NCBI GenBank assembly: GCA_029243605.1 | Contig: JAQWRT010000024.1 | Coordinates: forward strand, 1-64,000 | Direction of reading: 5' to 3' | Source of the DNA: Myxococcota bacterium | GTDB taxonomy: Bacteria; Myxococcota_A; UBA9160; UBA4427 | DNA: 64,000 nt | Shown here: in pieces, positions 18,162 through 26,791 of the stretch | Layout of the letters: each line of letters starts with the position of its first letter | How positions within the stretch are numbered: position 1 is the first letter of the stretch | Position numbers and translations under genes: made by a program | The notes under the pieces: model-generated | The model's input: only the letters and a program-made list of their open reading frames with translations | Database searches by the model: none | What the model was told of the DNA's origin: nothing

Positions 18162-19358
18162 ATGGCTCGAGAAGCCGTCATCGTCCAAAGCCTGCGCACC
18201 GGCCTGACCAAGGCCCACCGCGGATCATTCAACAACACCGAACCCGTCGATTACCTGGCCCACACCATGCGAGAATCCGTAGCCAGCGTGCCGAATCTCG
18301 ACCCGAACGAAATCGAGGACGTGATCGTCGGCACGGGCTTCCCCGAAGGCTGCCAGGGAATGAACACCGCACGCATCGCCGCCATGGCCGCGGGATTTCC
18401 TCAGGAGGTCGCGGCGACCACGGTCAACCGCTTCTGCTCTTCGGGCTCCCAGGCCGTCATGATGGCCGCCCATTCGATCGTCAACGAAGGCGCCGAAGTG
18501 GCTCTGGGCTGCGGGGTCGAAACGATTACGATGATGCAGGATGGAAGCCAGAACGTGAGCCGGCTCGCCAACGCCGCCGCTCAGGCGCGCTTCCCCGGGC
18601 TCTACTTTCCCATGGGCCTCACGGCAGAGATCGTCGCCGAGCGGTACGGAATCTCCCGGGAAGACCAGGACGCCATTTCCCTCGCCAGCCAGCAACGGTA
18701 CGCAGCGGCGTCCGATGCCGGCTATGTGGCGGAAGAGATCACGCCGATGAAGGTGACGCGAAAGGTCATGAAGAAGGGCGAAGACCCCTACGACGAAGAC
18801 TTCACCGTGCAAGCCGACGAGTGCAACCGACCGGGAACCACCCTCGAGGGTCTCAACTCGCTGAAGCCCGTCTTCAAACCCGCCGAGGAGGGGGGCACGG
18901 TGACCGCCGGCAACGCCTCTCAGCTCTCCGACGGGGCTTCGACCACAGTGCTCATGTCCGCCGACCGAGCCAAGGCTCTGGGGATCGAACCCATGGGCAT
19001 CTACCGCGGAACCGCGGTGGCGGGCTGCGGGCCCGATGAAATGGGCATCGGCCCGGTCTTCGCGGTGCCGAAGCTCCTCAAGCGGCACGGCCTGACCATC
19101 GACGACATCGACATCGTCGAGATCAACGAGGCCTTCGCGTCCCAGCTCCTCTATTGCCAGAGGGAACTCGGGATCCCGTCCGAGAAGCTGAATCCGAGCG
19201 GGGGCAGCATCTCCATCGGTCACCCCTTCGGGATGACCGGCTCCAGGATGACCGGCCTGCTGCTTCGCCAACTCAAGCGCCAGGGCAAGCGCTACGGCAT
19301 CGTGACCATGTGCATCGGCGGCGGCCAGGGGCTCGCCTCGCTCTTCGAAGCCGCCTGA
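18162..19358 (+). CDS. Thiolase (acetyl-CoA C-acyltransferase)
   Basis: 398 residues, ATG 18162 with GGAGGA at the right distance. The catalytic residues of the thiolase family are all present: Cys92 in VNRFCSSGSQA, the His of SIGHPFGMTGSRM, and the second Cys in MCIGGGQGLA. NEAFASQLLYCQ and SDGAS support a degradative thiolase. It cleaves 3-ketoacyl-CoA to acetyl-CoA in beta-oxidation. It is 115 bases downstream of the amidase and followed by a strong hairpin at 19387, so it may form its own transcription unit. Confidence 0.93.
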   Translation: MAREAVIVQSLRTGLTKAHRGSFNNTEPVDYLAHTMRESVASVPNLDPNEIEDVIVGTGFPEGCQGMNTARIAAMAAGFPQEVAATTVNRFCSSGSQAVMMAAHSIVNEGAEVALGCGVETITMMQDGSQNVSRLANAAAQARFPGLYFPMGLTAEIVAERYGISREDQDAISLASQQRYAAASDAGYVAEEITPMKVTRKVMKKGEDPYDEDFTVQADECNRPGTTLEGLNSLKPVFKPAEEGGTVTAGNASQLSDGASTTVLMSADRAKALGIEPMGIYRGTAVAGCGPDEMGIGPVFAVPKLLKRHGLTIDDIDIVEINEAFASQLLYCQRELGIPSEKLNPSGGSISIGHPFGMTGSRMTGLLLRQLKRQGKRYGIVTMCIGGGQGLASLFEAA

Positions 19359-19386
19359 GCCCCCTCGGGTCATAGGGACAAAATGT

Positions 19387-19422
19387 CCTCCCGTATCGGT
19401 GCCTGGAAACCGATACGGGAGG
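19387..19422. terminator. Perfect 14-bp hairpin after the thiolase gene
   Basis: Arms 19387-19400 and 19409-19422 pair at all 14 positions around an eight-base loop. No T run follows, so it may stop transcription with Rho or protect the 3' end. A second small palindrome (GGACA-AAA-TGTCC, 19376-19388) overlaps its left foot. Confidence 0.5.
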
Positions 19423-19508
19423 AAAGCCCCCTCTCCACCCGGGAAAACCGATCCGGAGAAGACCCGGTCAATCACGGCCGATCCAGGGGTGGCGGATTCA
19501 GAATTCCA

Positions 19509-20060
19509 ATGGCATCGACAACGGACAAACCGAATCCCTCAAAACCCAAGAACCATCGAGGGGCCGGGGAGGAAGACTTCGTCGAGCGCCGATCGGGGGA
19601 TGACCGACGCCAGCAACCGACGTCTGCCCTCGCGGGCCTCTTCGCCCGGGGGAAAAGAAAGCGGGGACGTCGGGCGGGCGAGAGCGAGGGGATCTACGTC
19701 GACCGGTTTACCCGGGGAGATGTCGCCCTGCTCCTGGGCATCTTCATCCTGAACATCTTCGATGCCTTCTTCACCATGCTCTGGTTGCAGAGGGGCGGAG
19801 GCGAGGCCAACCCCTTCATGGCGTATTTGCTGGAGATGGGGGAAGAGGTCTTCCTGCTCCAGAAATGCATCGTCGTGGGCATCTGGCTCATCGTGTTGCT
19901 CGTCCACAAAAATTTCAGGCTGGCGCGACTTGGCCTCTATTCTCTCGCAGGCGTATACACCCTTTTGGTGATCGGCCATTTCGTACTGATCGGCGGGGAT
20001 ATCGACCCCCGACAGCCCATCGAGATCCGCCTGCCGAGCTCAGAACAAGCGAGCGAGTAA
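19509..20060 (+). CDS. DUF5658-like membrane protein
   Basis: 183 residues from ATG 19509. A basic, hydrophilic N-terminus of about 75 residues includes VERRSGDDRR, a motif I associate with small bacterial membrane proteins. It leads into three membrane helices: ALLLGIFILNIFDAFFTMLWL, FLLQKCIVVGIWLIVLLV and LYSLAGVYTLLVIGHFVLI. The sequence NIFDAFFTMLWLQRGGGEAN is the core of the DUF5658 family, whose function is unknown. It converges on rsmE with a 21-base overlap. Confidence 0.68.
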   Translation: MASTTDKPNPSKPKNHRGAGEEDFVERRSGDDRRQQPTSALAGLFARGKRKRGRRAGESEGIYVDRFTRGDVALLLGIFILNIFDAFFTMLWLQRGGGEANPFMAYLLEMGEEVFLLQKCIVVGIWLIVLLVHKNFRLARLGLYSLAGVYTLLVIGHFVLIGGDIDPRQPIEIRLPSSEQASE

Positions 20061-20750
20061 CGCGGGCAGCGCAGCCTCGACCCGCAGAGGGCGAGCCCCC
20101 AGGCTCAGGCGTTCAAGGCCCGCACTCTCCAAGCTCAACAACTCGTAGTCATTCCAACCGCTCTCCGGGCCCACCGCGAGAACCACCGGCCCTGGCAGAG
20201 CGAGGGGCGCATCGACGCGCTCGGAGGCCTCGGCCACAAAGGCTCTTCCATCACCCACTAGGCTCGCCAACTCGTCTTCGACGAAGGGCTTGAAACGCTC
20301 TCGAAGCACGACCTCGGGCATCCGGGTATCCCGGGCTTGCTCGAGACCGAGCACGCATTGTTCGAGGATCGCCTCCTTATCCAGAGCACGACTCGTCCAA
20401 TAACTCTTTTCCACCGCGCGGGCGTTCAAGAGAACGATCCGCTTGACCCCCATCGAGGTCATGGAAATCAGAGTTCGGCGCAGGACAGGCGGGCGAGGCA
20501 GGGCCAGCACGACGGTCACCGCCAGGGGCGGAGGGGGATCCGCCTCGAGAGTGACCTCCATCTCCAAGATCTCTTCGTCCAAGCGAACGATCCGGCCACG
20601 CCCGGTGGCCCCGTTAACGGCTCCCACGCGCAGTTCGTCTCCAACCTGGGCCCGGTGAATTTCGAGCACATGCTGCCGTCTCCGACCGCCCAGGGACACC
20701 CGCCGACCGGGCTCCAGCCAGTCCTCCTCGAAGAGAAGCACCAGATTCAC
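20040..20750 (-). CDS. rsmE: 16S rRNA m3U1498 methyltransferase RsmE
   Basis: 236 residues. A PUA-like N-terminus (FEEDWLEPGRRVSLGGRRRQHVLEIHRAQVGD) precedes a SPOUT methyltransferase domain. The knot motifs are AVGPESGWNDYE and LSLGARPLRVEAALPALL, in which LRVE..A is diagnostic of RsmE. It methylates uridine 1498 in the small-subunit rRNA using SAM. It overlaps the HAD gene by four bases and is translationally coupled to it. Confidence 0.93.
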   Translation of the reverse strand: MNLVLLFEEDWLEPGRRVSLGGRRRQHVLEIHRAQVGDELRVGAVNGATGRGRIVRLDEEILEMEVTLEADPPPPLAVTVVLALPRPPVLRRTLISMTSMGVKRIVLLNARAVEKSYWTSRALDKEAILEQCVLGLEQARDTRMPEVVLRERFKPFVEDELASLVGDGRAFVAEASERVDAPLALPGPVVLAVGPESGWNDYELLSLESAGLERLSLGARPLRVEAALPALLARLF

Positions 20751-21508
20751 GAGAGGCCGGCCGCCTCGGAAACAAGCGCGGGCAACTCGCTGAGGTCCGA
20801 GATTTGAAAATCGGGAATGCAGCCCGGGCGCGCGGCCAGGGCCGCCTCGGCATCTTTGACCCGTCGATCGATCCAGACGGTGCGGATCCCCAAGGCGGCG
20901 GCGCCCTGGACATCGGCCCCAAGCCGGTCGCCCACGTGGAGGAGTTCTTGGGGTTCCACCGCCAGCGCCTCGAGGGTGGCCCGAAAAATTTCAGGCCCCG
21001 GCTTGCGATAGCCCACGGCATCGGAGATCAACACGGCGTCCATCGAATCACCGAGTTCCGCCGCCTGAAGAACGCGATACGCCGTCTTCGAATGGCTGAA
21101 ATTCGAGCAGACCCCGAGACGAAGCTCACGCCCCAGTTCGGTGAGAACTTCCGGATGATGATCGAGAACCCGCACCTGACGGTACAAGCCCTCCATGTGC
21201 GCCTCCACCATGGCGTGCGCGAGGTCCTCATCCCCGGTCCCGATTTCTTCGAGCACCGCGCGAAAGCGTTCCAAGCTCGAGACCTCTCGCCCCTGGGCGA
21301 AATGGCTCTCCCGGAAGGCCTCATCGACCCCCTTCATGACCCTAAGGTAATCATCAAAATCCAGCGGAATTTTCGCGTCCACCAGAGCATGAACCCGCGC
21401 CAACATCCAGGGCACCGAGCGCCCCCCATAATCCTCCATAGGGATTCCCTCACTCAGGAGGTCGACCAGGGTGTCGAAGAGATCGAAGCTGACTGCACGA
21501 ATCGTCAT
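20747..21508 (-). CDS. HAD-superfamily hydrolase (IA subfamily)
   Basis: 253 residues, ATG 21508. Motif I is SFDLFDTLVD (nucleophile Asp9), motif II lies at GVCSNFSHSK, and motifs III/IV are GYRKPGPEIF and LLHVGDRLGADVQGA. A helical cap sits between motifs I and II. This is a small-molecule phosphatase or haloacid-dehalogenase-type enzyme; the substrate cannot be assigned. It is co-transcribed with rsmE. Confidence 0.88.
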   Translation of the reverse strand: MTIRAVSFDLFDTLVDLLSEGIPMEDYGGRSVPWMLARVHALVDAKIPLDFDDYLRVMKGVDEAFRESHFAQGREVSSLERFRAVLEEIGTGDEDLAHAMVEAHMEGLYRQVRVLDHHPEVLTELGRELRLGVCSNFSHSKTAYRVLQAAELGDSMDAVLISDAVGYRKPGPEIFRATLEALAVEPQELLHVGDRLGADVQGAAALGIRTVWIDRRVKDAEAALAARPGCIPDFQISDLSELPALVSEAAGLS

Positions 21509-22042
21509 GGCTCGGAGAGGGTACCCCAGGGGTTCACGGACTATGCCCTCCGCTCCATCTTTTTCGCCGGTCTCCAGCGGAACTTCCCCTCGCTAAGCAT
21601 TCCCCAAAACCGAATCGTTTCGAGGGGATATGCGCGCCGGTGAATACGTCGAAATTGAGGGACCGCTCGCTCCGCCATTTTTTTCTCCACAGACCGGAGT
21701 TTTTAGTTCACTATGAACTCGGTCCTTCGGTGAAGCTTGAACGGCCACCGACGCGAAGCAAGTGGCGCAAAAGCATTGACGCGACGAGAGTGGCGCAAAG
21801 GAAGTGGATACGAGGTCGGGTCCGCAACGGCTCTGGCAGCCTGCGGGCAGAAATACGGGAATGGCCCAGCAGCGGCTCCATCGAGCGTAACGGGGCGAAG
21901 GCCCGGCCCAGCCCCTGGAAGCATGGCTTCCAGGGGCCACACTCCACAGCATGAGTGCTCCGGCGCCCCAGGCACCGGGCGTGCGGCTCCTTGGCCGGCC
22001 ATGCCCCCGCCGTCTAGGAGAGGTTCGGCCCGGCGCCCTCTC
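21509..22042. other. 534-base gap between the HAD gene and the zinc-ribbon gene
   Basis: No frame here reads like a protein. The main feature is a perfect 11-bp hairpin with a three-base loop (arms 21912-21922 and 21926-21936) in a C/G-rich setting. It could be a terminator or part of a small RNA. I looked for signatures of tRNA, tmRNA, RNase P RNA and SRP RNA and did not find them. The promoter of the rsmE/HAD unit should be near 21510-21600. Confidence 0.4.
21912..21936. repeat. Perfect 11-bp inverted repeat, loop ATG
   Basis: CCCCTGGAAGC pairs with GCTTCCAGGGG across a three-base loop; neighbouring GGCC bases could extend the stem. It lies in the non-coding gap and is unlike any neighbouring terminator. 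Confidence 0.6.
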
Positions 22043-22879
22043 TCAAGAGACGAGGGGTTCGAACTCCAGGGAGAGACGCCACCCGAGAAAACTCACAGAA
22101 TCGTTCAGAGCCGCCGCGGCGTAAACGAGTTCGCTGCTAGTCCAACCGGCCAGGACAATTCCACGCACCCGCTCTTGGCGCTCCGAGAGATGTTTTCGCA
22201 CCCAACCCAGGCGCTGGATCATGCCCGCAATGGCTGTCTCCTGATCGCATGCATCGGGCACAACCATCACCACCACCCAATCCCCCGCTCCCGACCGAGC
22301 GAGCAGATCGATTTCACCGACATCGGTGGGCAAGCCCGCCCCAACCGCAATCCCCTCATCGTCGAGGTGGACCGCCAAGCCGACCTCGAGTACCTCCGGG
22401 CGCTCGATGACCAGGTGCCGGACCTGCTCCGCTTCAACGGGAAGCACCACGTTGCCAGCGGGTCTGGGTCGAGTATCGGAATAGGTGGCGGCTGGAGTTG
22501 AAGCCTGCTTGCCCCCGGGCGCCTTACTCCCCGGCGCCTTTCTCCCAGTCGCTTTCCGGGGAGATCGTACGCGAGCTTGGGTCGCTCGACTCAGCGCTAT
22601 TTCGAGTTCTTGATCGAATGCCTTCTCATTCCCGGAGAAGAGAGGTGATTTTCCGCCCTCGTGTTTTTCCCTTTCGCCAAAGGCGCTCAGATTGGAAGGA
22701 GAAAGCGGTTCACTCCCTGAGCTTGTTCGCTTTTTGGGTGCAGCCGAACCCTCACCTCGGGCGGCAACCGTCGTGCCGGTATGGCCGCAATTCGGGCAGA
22801 CCCTCTTCCCTCTCGGCAATCGCGTATTGCAGGTCTTGCAATTCAAGCGGAACTCCAATCGCCCGAAGACCCGCTCCAC
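22043..22879 (-). CDS. Zinc-ribbon protein with a degenerate NucS-like nuclease domain
   Basis: 278 residues. A zinc ribbon sits at residues 14-32 (CKTCNTRLPRGKRVCPNC). A low-complexity Lys/Arg/Gly/Ser linker (about 40-150) follows, with repeated basic RKAPGSKAPGGK-like pieces. The C-terminal domain looks like the PD-(D/E)XK fold of NucS-type endonucleases: VIERPEVLEVGL, then TDVGEIDLLARSGAGDW. The catalytic E-X-K strand that should read like VVIELK is here VVVMVV, so cleavage activity is unlikely; the Asp of GEIDLLA is kept. It may bind DNA or RNA without cutting. It lies 143 bases downstream of murA on the same strand. Confidence 0.6.
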   Translation of the reverse strand: MERVFGRLEFRLNCKTCNTRLPRGKRVCPNCGHTGTTVAARGEGSAAPKKRTSSGSEPLSPSNLSAFGEREKHEGGKSPLFSGNEKAFDQELEIALSRATQARVRSPRKATGRKAPGSKAPGGKQASTPAATYSDTRPRPAGNVVLPVEAEQVRHLVIERPEVLEVGLAVHLDDEGIAVGAGLPTDVGEIDLLARSGAGDWVVVMVVPDACDQETAIAGMIQRLGWVRKHLSERQERVRGIVLAGWTSSELVYAAAALNDSVSFLGWRLSLEFEPLVS

Positions 22880-23022
22880 AGGGAACGCTCCGAGCCCAAT
22901 CCATTCAAGGATCTATCGCCCGATTCCGCAAGGAACTTGAGGCAGCGCCGACCCGCCGCAGCCGACGTGCAGGTCATCCGATAATCGCGGAACTCGGGTG
23001 CAGGGAACTCGCAATCCGTGTT

Positions 23023-24297
23023 CTACTCGCGAGTAATATCCGCTCCAAGAGCCGCGAGTTTCAGGTCGAGCCTCTCATAACCGCGATCGAGAATTTCGGC
23101 ATTCTGCACAACGCTCGGTCGGCCCCGGGCGCACAGGGCGGCGATCAGGAGCGCCATGCCCGCGCGAATATCAGGACTTCTCACGGTCTGTCCGTGCAGG
23201 ACAGTCGGCCCCGTCACGAGGACCCGGTGGGGATCGCAAACGACGATATTTGCGCCCATCTGGATCAGGGGGTCGACGAAATAGAGGCGGCTCTCGAACA
23301 TCTTCTCGAAAAAGAGTGTCACCCCTTCGCTCTGGGTTCCGAGAACGATCATCGGGCTCATCATGTCCGTCGGAAATTGGGGCCAGGGCCCATCTCCAAT
23401 GCTGGGGGTCGCCCCCCCGGCATCTTGCCGTATCCGGGGCTCCTGTCCTCCTGGCAAGACGATCCGGTCGCTCTCGACTTCGAGGGTAATTCCGAAGCGC
23501 TCAAAAACCCTGTTCATCATCCAATAATGACCGCGCACCGTACCCGTGACGGTAATTTCCCCACCCGTGGCCGCCGCCAGAGCCAGATAACTCCCGACTT
23601 CGATATGGTCGGAAACCACTGGGTGACGAGTTCCGCCCAGACGCTCGACACCAGTAATCGTGAGGGTATTGCTTCCCAAGCCGTCGATCTCCGCGCCCAT
23701 CCCCTTGAGCATACGCCCGAGGTCTTGGACATGGGGTTCACTCGCGGCGTTCAGCAGGGTCGTCGTCCCCTCGGCGACAACCGCGGCCATCATAATATGC
23801 TCCGTCGCCGTCACGCTGGGCTCATCAAAGAAGAGCATCGCCGAGCTCAATCTTTCATTTCGGCTGAACTCGAGTTTGTTCTCATCGAGTTCGACCCCGA
23901 GGCCCCTCAGGCCGTAAAAGTGCGCGTCCAAGCGCCTCCGGCCGATCTGGTCGCCACCGGGCGGGTGCATGCGTGCGCGGCCCACTCGGTGAAGAAGCGG
24001 GGCGACGAAGAGGAAGGACGTCCGAGTGCGCTCGCACAGCTCGAAGGGGATCTCGCTCTGGGTCACTTCTCGGGTATTCAGAACCAGCTTCCCGGGCTCG
24101 CGCTCAACGGACGCCCCCAGAAATTCGAGAATCTCGAGCATGCCGTTGACGTCACGGAGATCCGGGACGTTCTCGAGCACCACTTCCTCATCGGTCATGA
24201 GCGCCGCGGCGATCATCGGCAGCACCGCGTTCTTACTACCGCTGGCCGCGATTTCGCCGGATAGGGGCTTTCCCCCCTGAATAACGAATTGACTCAT
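23023..24297 (-). CDS. murA: UDP-N-acetylglucosamine 1-carboxyvinyltransferase MurA, Cys-to-Asp variant
   Basis: 424 residues from ATG 24297, preceded by GGAG; upstream in-frame codons look non-coding. MurA adds enolpyruvate from PEP to UDP-GlcNAc, the first committed step of peptidoglycan synthesis. Lys22 (SGSKNAVLP) and the C-terminal RAGMALLIAAL region are normal. The active-site loop reads PPGGDQIGRR, with Asp116 where most bacteria have the Cys attacked by fosfomycin (Cys115 in E. coli). The same replacement occurs naturally in Mycobacterium and Chlamydia MurA, which remain active but resist fosfomycin. I therefore expect a functional, resistant enzyme. Confidence 0.95.
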   Translation of the reverse strand: MSQFVIQGGKPLSGEIAASGSKNAVLPMIAAALMTDEEVVLENVPDLRDVNGMLEILEFLGASVEREPGKLVLNTREVTQSEIPFELCERTRTSFLFVAPLLHRVGRARMHPPGGDQIGRRRLDAHFYGLRGLGVELDENKLEFSRNERLSSAMLFFDEPSVTATEHIMMAAVVAEGTTTLLNAASEPHVQDLGRMLKGMGAEIDGLGSNTLTITGVERLGGTRHPVVSDHIEVGSYLALAAATGGEITVTGTVRGHYWMMNRVFERFGITLEVESDRIVLPGGQEPRIRQDAGGATPSIGDGPWPQFPTDMMSPMIVLGTQSEGVTLFFEKMFESRLYFVDPLIQMGANIVVCDPHRVLVTGPTVLHGQTVRSPDIRAGMALLIAALCARGRPSVVQNAEILDRGYERLDLKLAALGADITRE

Positions 24298-24499
24298 GGA
24301 CTCCACGGGACCTGGGTTCGATGTACGACAAGGTGCCCGCCCGAAACGGCTCCGGGCTCTACGAAGCCTAGACCGTCCCCCGGAATTCGACCACCGGCAG
24401 CGCGCAGGCGAGAACGGCACACTCGTTCAGCCATAATCCGCCCGAAAGAGCCTTCTGCGGTATCTTTCCGGGGTCGATAGCCATCATCGGAGTTCAAAG

Positions 24500-24886
24500 A
24501 TGATTCATCGTTTTTCCATAATCGAACGCGCGAAGAGTTTCGGTTTCGCATTTCGCGGCATCGCGCTGACCGTTCAGAGCCAACACAACGCCTGGATCCA
24601 CCTCTTCGTCACTGCAGCCGTTACGCTCGCAGGTTGGTATTGCGAGCTTTCCGCCCACGACTGGCTCTGGCTGATTACCGCGATCACCCTGGTCTGGGCG
24701 ATGGAAACGGTGAACACCGCGATCGAACGCCTGGCCGACGCCGCCGTGCCCGAAATCCATCCGTTGATCGCCCAGGCCAAGGACGCGGCCGCCGGCGCCG
24801 TCCTGATCGCCGTCCTCGGATCCGCGCTGATCGGGTTGATCGTGCTGGGGCCGCCCCTGATCGCCAAGTTCAGTTCTGGAGGCTGA
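24500..24886 (+). CDS. dgkA: Diacylglycerol/undecaprenol kinase family protein
   Basis: 128 residues, ATG 24500. This is a small DgkA-type integral membrane kinase with three helices and the family motif METVNTAIERLAD (Glu and Asn coordinate the Mg-ATP). RAKSFGFAFRGIALTVQSQHNAWIH-type N-terminal residues (about 10-34) fit the undecaprenol-kinase branch as well as diacylglycerol kinase. It phosphorylates a lipid alcohol, linking it to lipid recycling in cell-wall synthesis. It is divergent from murA across a 202-base gap. Confidence 0.9.
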   Translation: MIHRFSIIERAKSFGFAFRGIALTVQSQHNAWIHLFVTAAVTLAGWYCELSAHDWLWLITAITLVWAMETVNTAIERLADAAVPEIHPLIAQAKDAAAGAVLIAVLGSALIGLIVLGPPLIAKFSSGG

Positions 24887-24904
24887 GCGAGCGGCCGGAC
24901 GGTA

Positions 24905-24984
24905 CCGGACACTCCCGGACACTCGAGAACAGTCGAGAACAGTCAAGAACAGTCGAGAACGCACAAAGACATCGAAAGACATCG
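24905..24984. repeat. Eight 10-bp units in strict register (three related repeat types)
   Basis: Two copies of CCGGACACTC (24905-24924) are followed by four copies of GAGAACAGTC or one to four-base variants (24925-24964) and two of AAAGACATCG (24965-24984), with no change of phase. All units share a core like GAACA or GACA, which therefore recurs once per helical turn. The block lies 85 bases before the start codon of a winged-helix regulator. Confidence 0.85.
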
Positions 24985-25069
24985 ATAGTCGGGTCCGAGT
25001 CATTGACCCCAACGCCGCTCCCCTCGATGCTGCTCTTTCCTGAGAATCATCGGGAAAGGAGGGGTGATT

Positions 25070-26194
25070 ATGCGTTACGTCTTTGGAAATTTTGAATTCG
25101 ACACGATCAGGGGAAGCTTGCTCCGGGGAGGTCTCCCCATTCCGGCGCGAGCCAAGGTCATCGCACTGCTCGCCGACCTGATCCAACACCGAACTCGCAT
25201 CGTCTACAAGGGCGAACTGGACCGAAGACTCTGGCCCGATGTCGTTGTCGGCTCAACTTCGCTCTCGACCCTCATCGGGGAAACTCGATCTTTGCTTGGC
25301 GATTCAGGCTGCCGCCAGACCCTCATCCACACCGAACCAGGCCGAGGCTATCGCTTCGTCGCCCCAGTCCAAGTCCTGGAAAATAGGGGAACCATCGCCA
25401 AGTCCGGGCTCTTCGACCCATCTACCTTATTCCAGAGCAACCCAGGAAGCCTCGCCGCACTCGAGGAAACCCTCGCCCAACTCGAGCATGGCTGCCCCAA
25501 GCCGCTCCTACTCACGGGGCCACCGGGAAGCGGGAAGCGGCAATGCGTCAACGAGGTTCTTGCAATCAGCCGAGGCCGAGGTCTCGCGGCCTATCTCGGT
25601 CGATCTTCGAACGATGAAGGAAACCCCAATCTTGCTCCATGGATCGAGATCCTCCGCTCCTTAATGGAGGACATCCACGAATCAAAATTGCCACCCTTGA
25701 TCGCACCCGACCTTCTAAACCTCGCCCAGTGTCAGCCCGAATGCATAAAAAGGCTCGCCTCGGAAAAAGGAGCGGCTTTGTCGGGCCTGCGTTTCAGGCT
25801 CATGGATTCGCTCTGCCGGCTCTTTAGGCAGACAGCCCTGAGAACCCCTTTCGTTTTGATCCTCGAAAATCTTCATTTCGCGGATCGCGACTCCCTGGCG
25901 CTCTACGAGAAGCTTTTGGGCTGCGTCGGAGAGGCCCCGATCGCGTTGATGGCGACAACTTGCCCGATCGGCCTCCTCGGTGAGCACCCCAACTTCGAAG
26001 CCCTGGGCAGGATTCACGCTTCGAGGGATCTGGCACATATCGCTTTGGCGCCCCCCCGAGCGCCCGGTTCATGGAGTCGGGAGCCCTCGAACCCCTCATC
26101 TCACCTGCACAGGTCCCGGACCCCTGATCAAGCCAGCTTTGATTCTGCCCAGTTGCCCGGCAGCCGGACCCCTGTACCACCGATGCCGCAATAG
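25070..26194 (+). CDS. Winged-helix (OmpR/CadC type) and AAA ATPase regulator, short and probably frameshifted
   Basis: ATG 25070 is preferred over GTG 25064 because AGGAGG lies seven bases upstream. Residues 1-100 form a Trans_reg_C winged helix ([12 protein letters not shown] to [12 protein letters not shown]). An AAA ATPase domain follows, with Walker [13 protein letters not shown] and Walker [16 protein letters not shown]. Relatives usually continue for several hundred residues of TPR-like repeats, missing here. The last 48 residues look non-coding. After the C7 run at 26051-26057, one extra C would restore the sequence [14 protein letters not shown] and stop at 26127, the base before the msrA stop codon. 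The gene as given overlaps msrA by 67 bases. It is probably a transcription factor acting on the repeats upstream. Confidence 0.75.
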   Translation: MRYVFGNFEFDTIRGSLLRGGLPIPARAKVIALLADLIQHRTRIVYKGELDRRLWPDVVVGSTSLSTLIGETRSLLGDSGCRQTLIHTEPGRGYRFVAPVQVLENRGTIAKSGLFDPSTLFQSNPGSLAALEETLAQLEHGCPKPLLLTGPPGSGKRQCVNEVLAISRGRGLAAYLGRSSNDEGNPNLAPWIEILRSLMEDIHESKLPPLIAPDLLNLAQCQPECIKRLASEKGAALSGLRFRLMDSLCRLFRQTALRTPFVLILENLHFADRDSLALYEKLLGCVGEAPIALMATTCPIGLLGEHPNFEALGRIHASRDLAHIALAPPRAPGSWSREPSNPSSHLHRSRTPDQASFDSAQLPGSRTPVPPMPQ

Positions 26195-26781
26195 CCCTGG
26201 GGATTCTTGGCCAGGTATTGCTGGTGATAGTCCTCAGCATAATAGAACTCTGGAGCGAGCAGAATTTCAGACGTCACCCTGCCCAGCCCGGATTCGTCAA
26301 GCACCTCTTGGAACGCTGCTTTCGAAGCCAGGGCGAGCTCGAGTTGTGAATCGGATTCGCAATAGATGCCCGAACGATATTGCGTTCCGACATCGTTACC
26401 CTGCTGCATTCCCTGGGTGGGGTCGTGCTCGGCCCAGAAAACTGCAAGCATCTCGGCGTAACTCGCCCGAGCTGGATCGAAAACGACCAAAACCGCCTCT
26501 GTATGGCCCGTGTTCCCCGAGCAAACTTCGGCATAGGTCGGGTTCGGCGTACTCCCATTGATATAGCCCACCGCCGTCGAGCACACGCCTTCGGTTTCCC
26601 AAAACCGGCGTTCCGCCCCCCAAAAACAGCCCATCGCAAAAACCGCCCGCTCCAGTCCTGGGAAATCATCCTGAAGGGGTGCCCCGTTGACGAAATGGGC
26701 CGCGGGTACGGGCATTGCCGCGTCGCGCCCAGGCAAGGCTTCCCCGGGCTTCGGCATTTTCGGCTCTCGTCCGAACAACAT
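26128..26781 (-). CDS. msrA: Peptide methionine sulfoxide reductase MsrA
   Basis: 217 residues, ATG 26781 with AGGGAG upstream. The catalytic motif is [12 protein letters not shown], followed by [29 protein letters not shown] and [19 protein letters not shown], all canonical MsrA. The C-terminal [18 protein letters not shown] holds the resolving Cys. It reduces the S-form of methionine sulfoxide in oxidised proteins. There is no export signal. No msrB is nearby. Confidence 0.96.
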   Translation of the reverse strand: MLFGREPKMPKPGEALPGRDAAMPVPAAHFVNGAPLQDDFPGLERAVFAMGCFWGAERRFWETEGVCSTAVGYINGSTPNPTYAEVCSGNTGHTEAVLVVFDPARASYAEMLAVFWAEHDPTQGMQQGNDVGTQYRSGIYCESDSQLELALASKAAFQEVLDESGLGRVTSEILLAPEFYYAEDYHQQYLAKNPQGYCGIGGTGVRLPGNWAESKLA

Positions 26782-26791
26782 GGTCTACTCC

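Noticed and set aside
19376..19388. GGACA-AAA-TGTCC as an insertion-sequence end
   Set aside because: No transposase, no second inverted end and no target duplication were found; it is adjacent to a terminator-like hairpin.
22050..22075. GGGGTTCGAACTCC looks like a tRNA T-arm
   Set aside because: The stem does not pair properly, no acceptor or anticodon arm is found, and the bases encode the end of the zinc-ribbon protein.
24905..24984. CRISPR array
   Set aside because: Units of 10 bases without spacers, and no cas genes; it is a phased tandem repeat.
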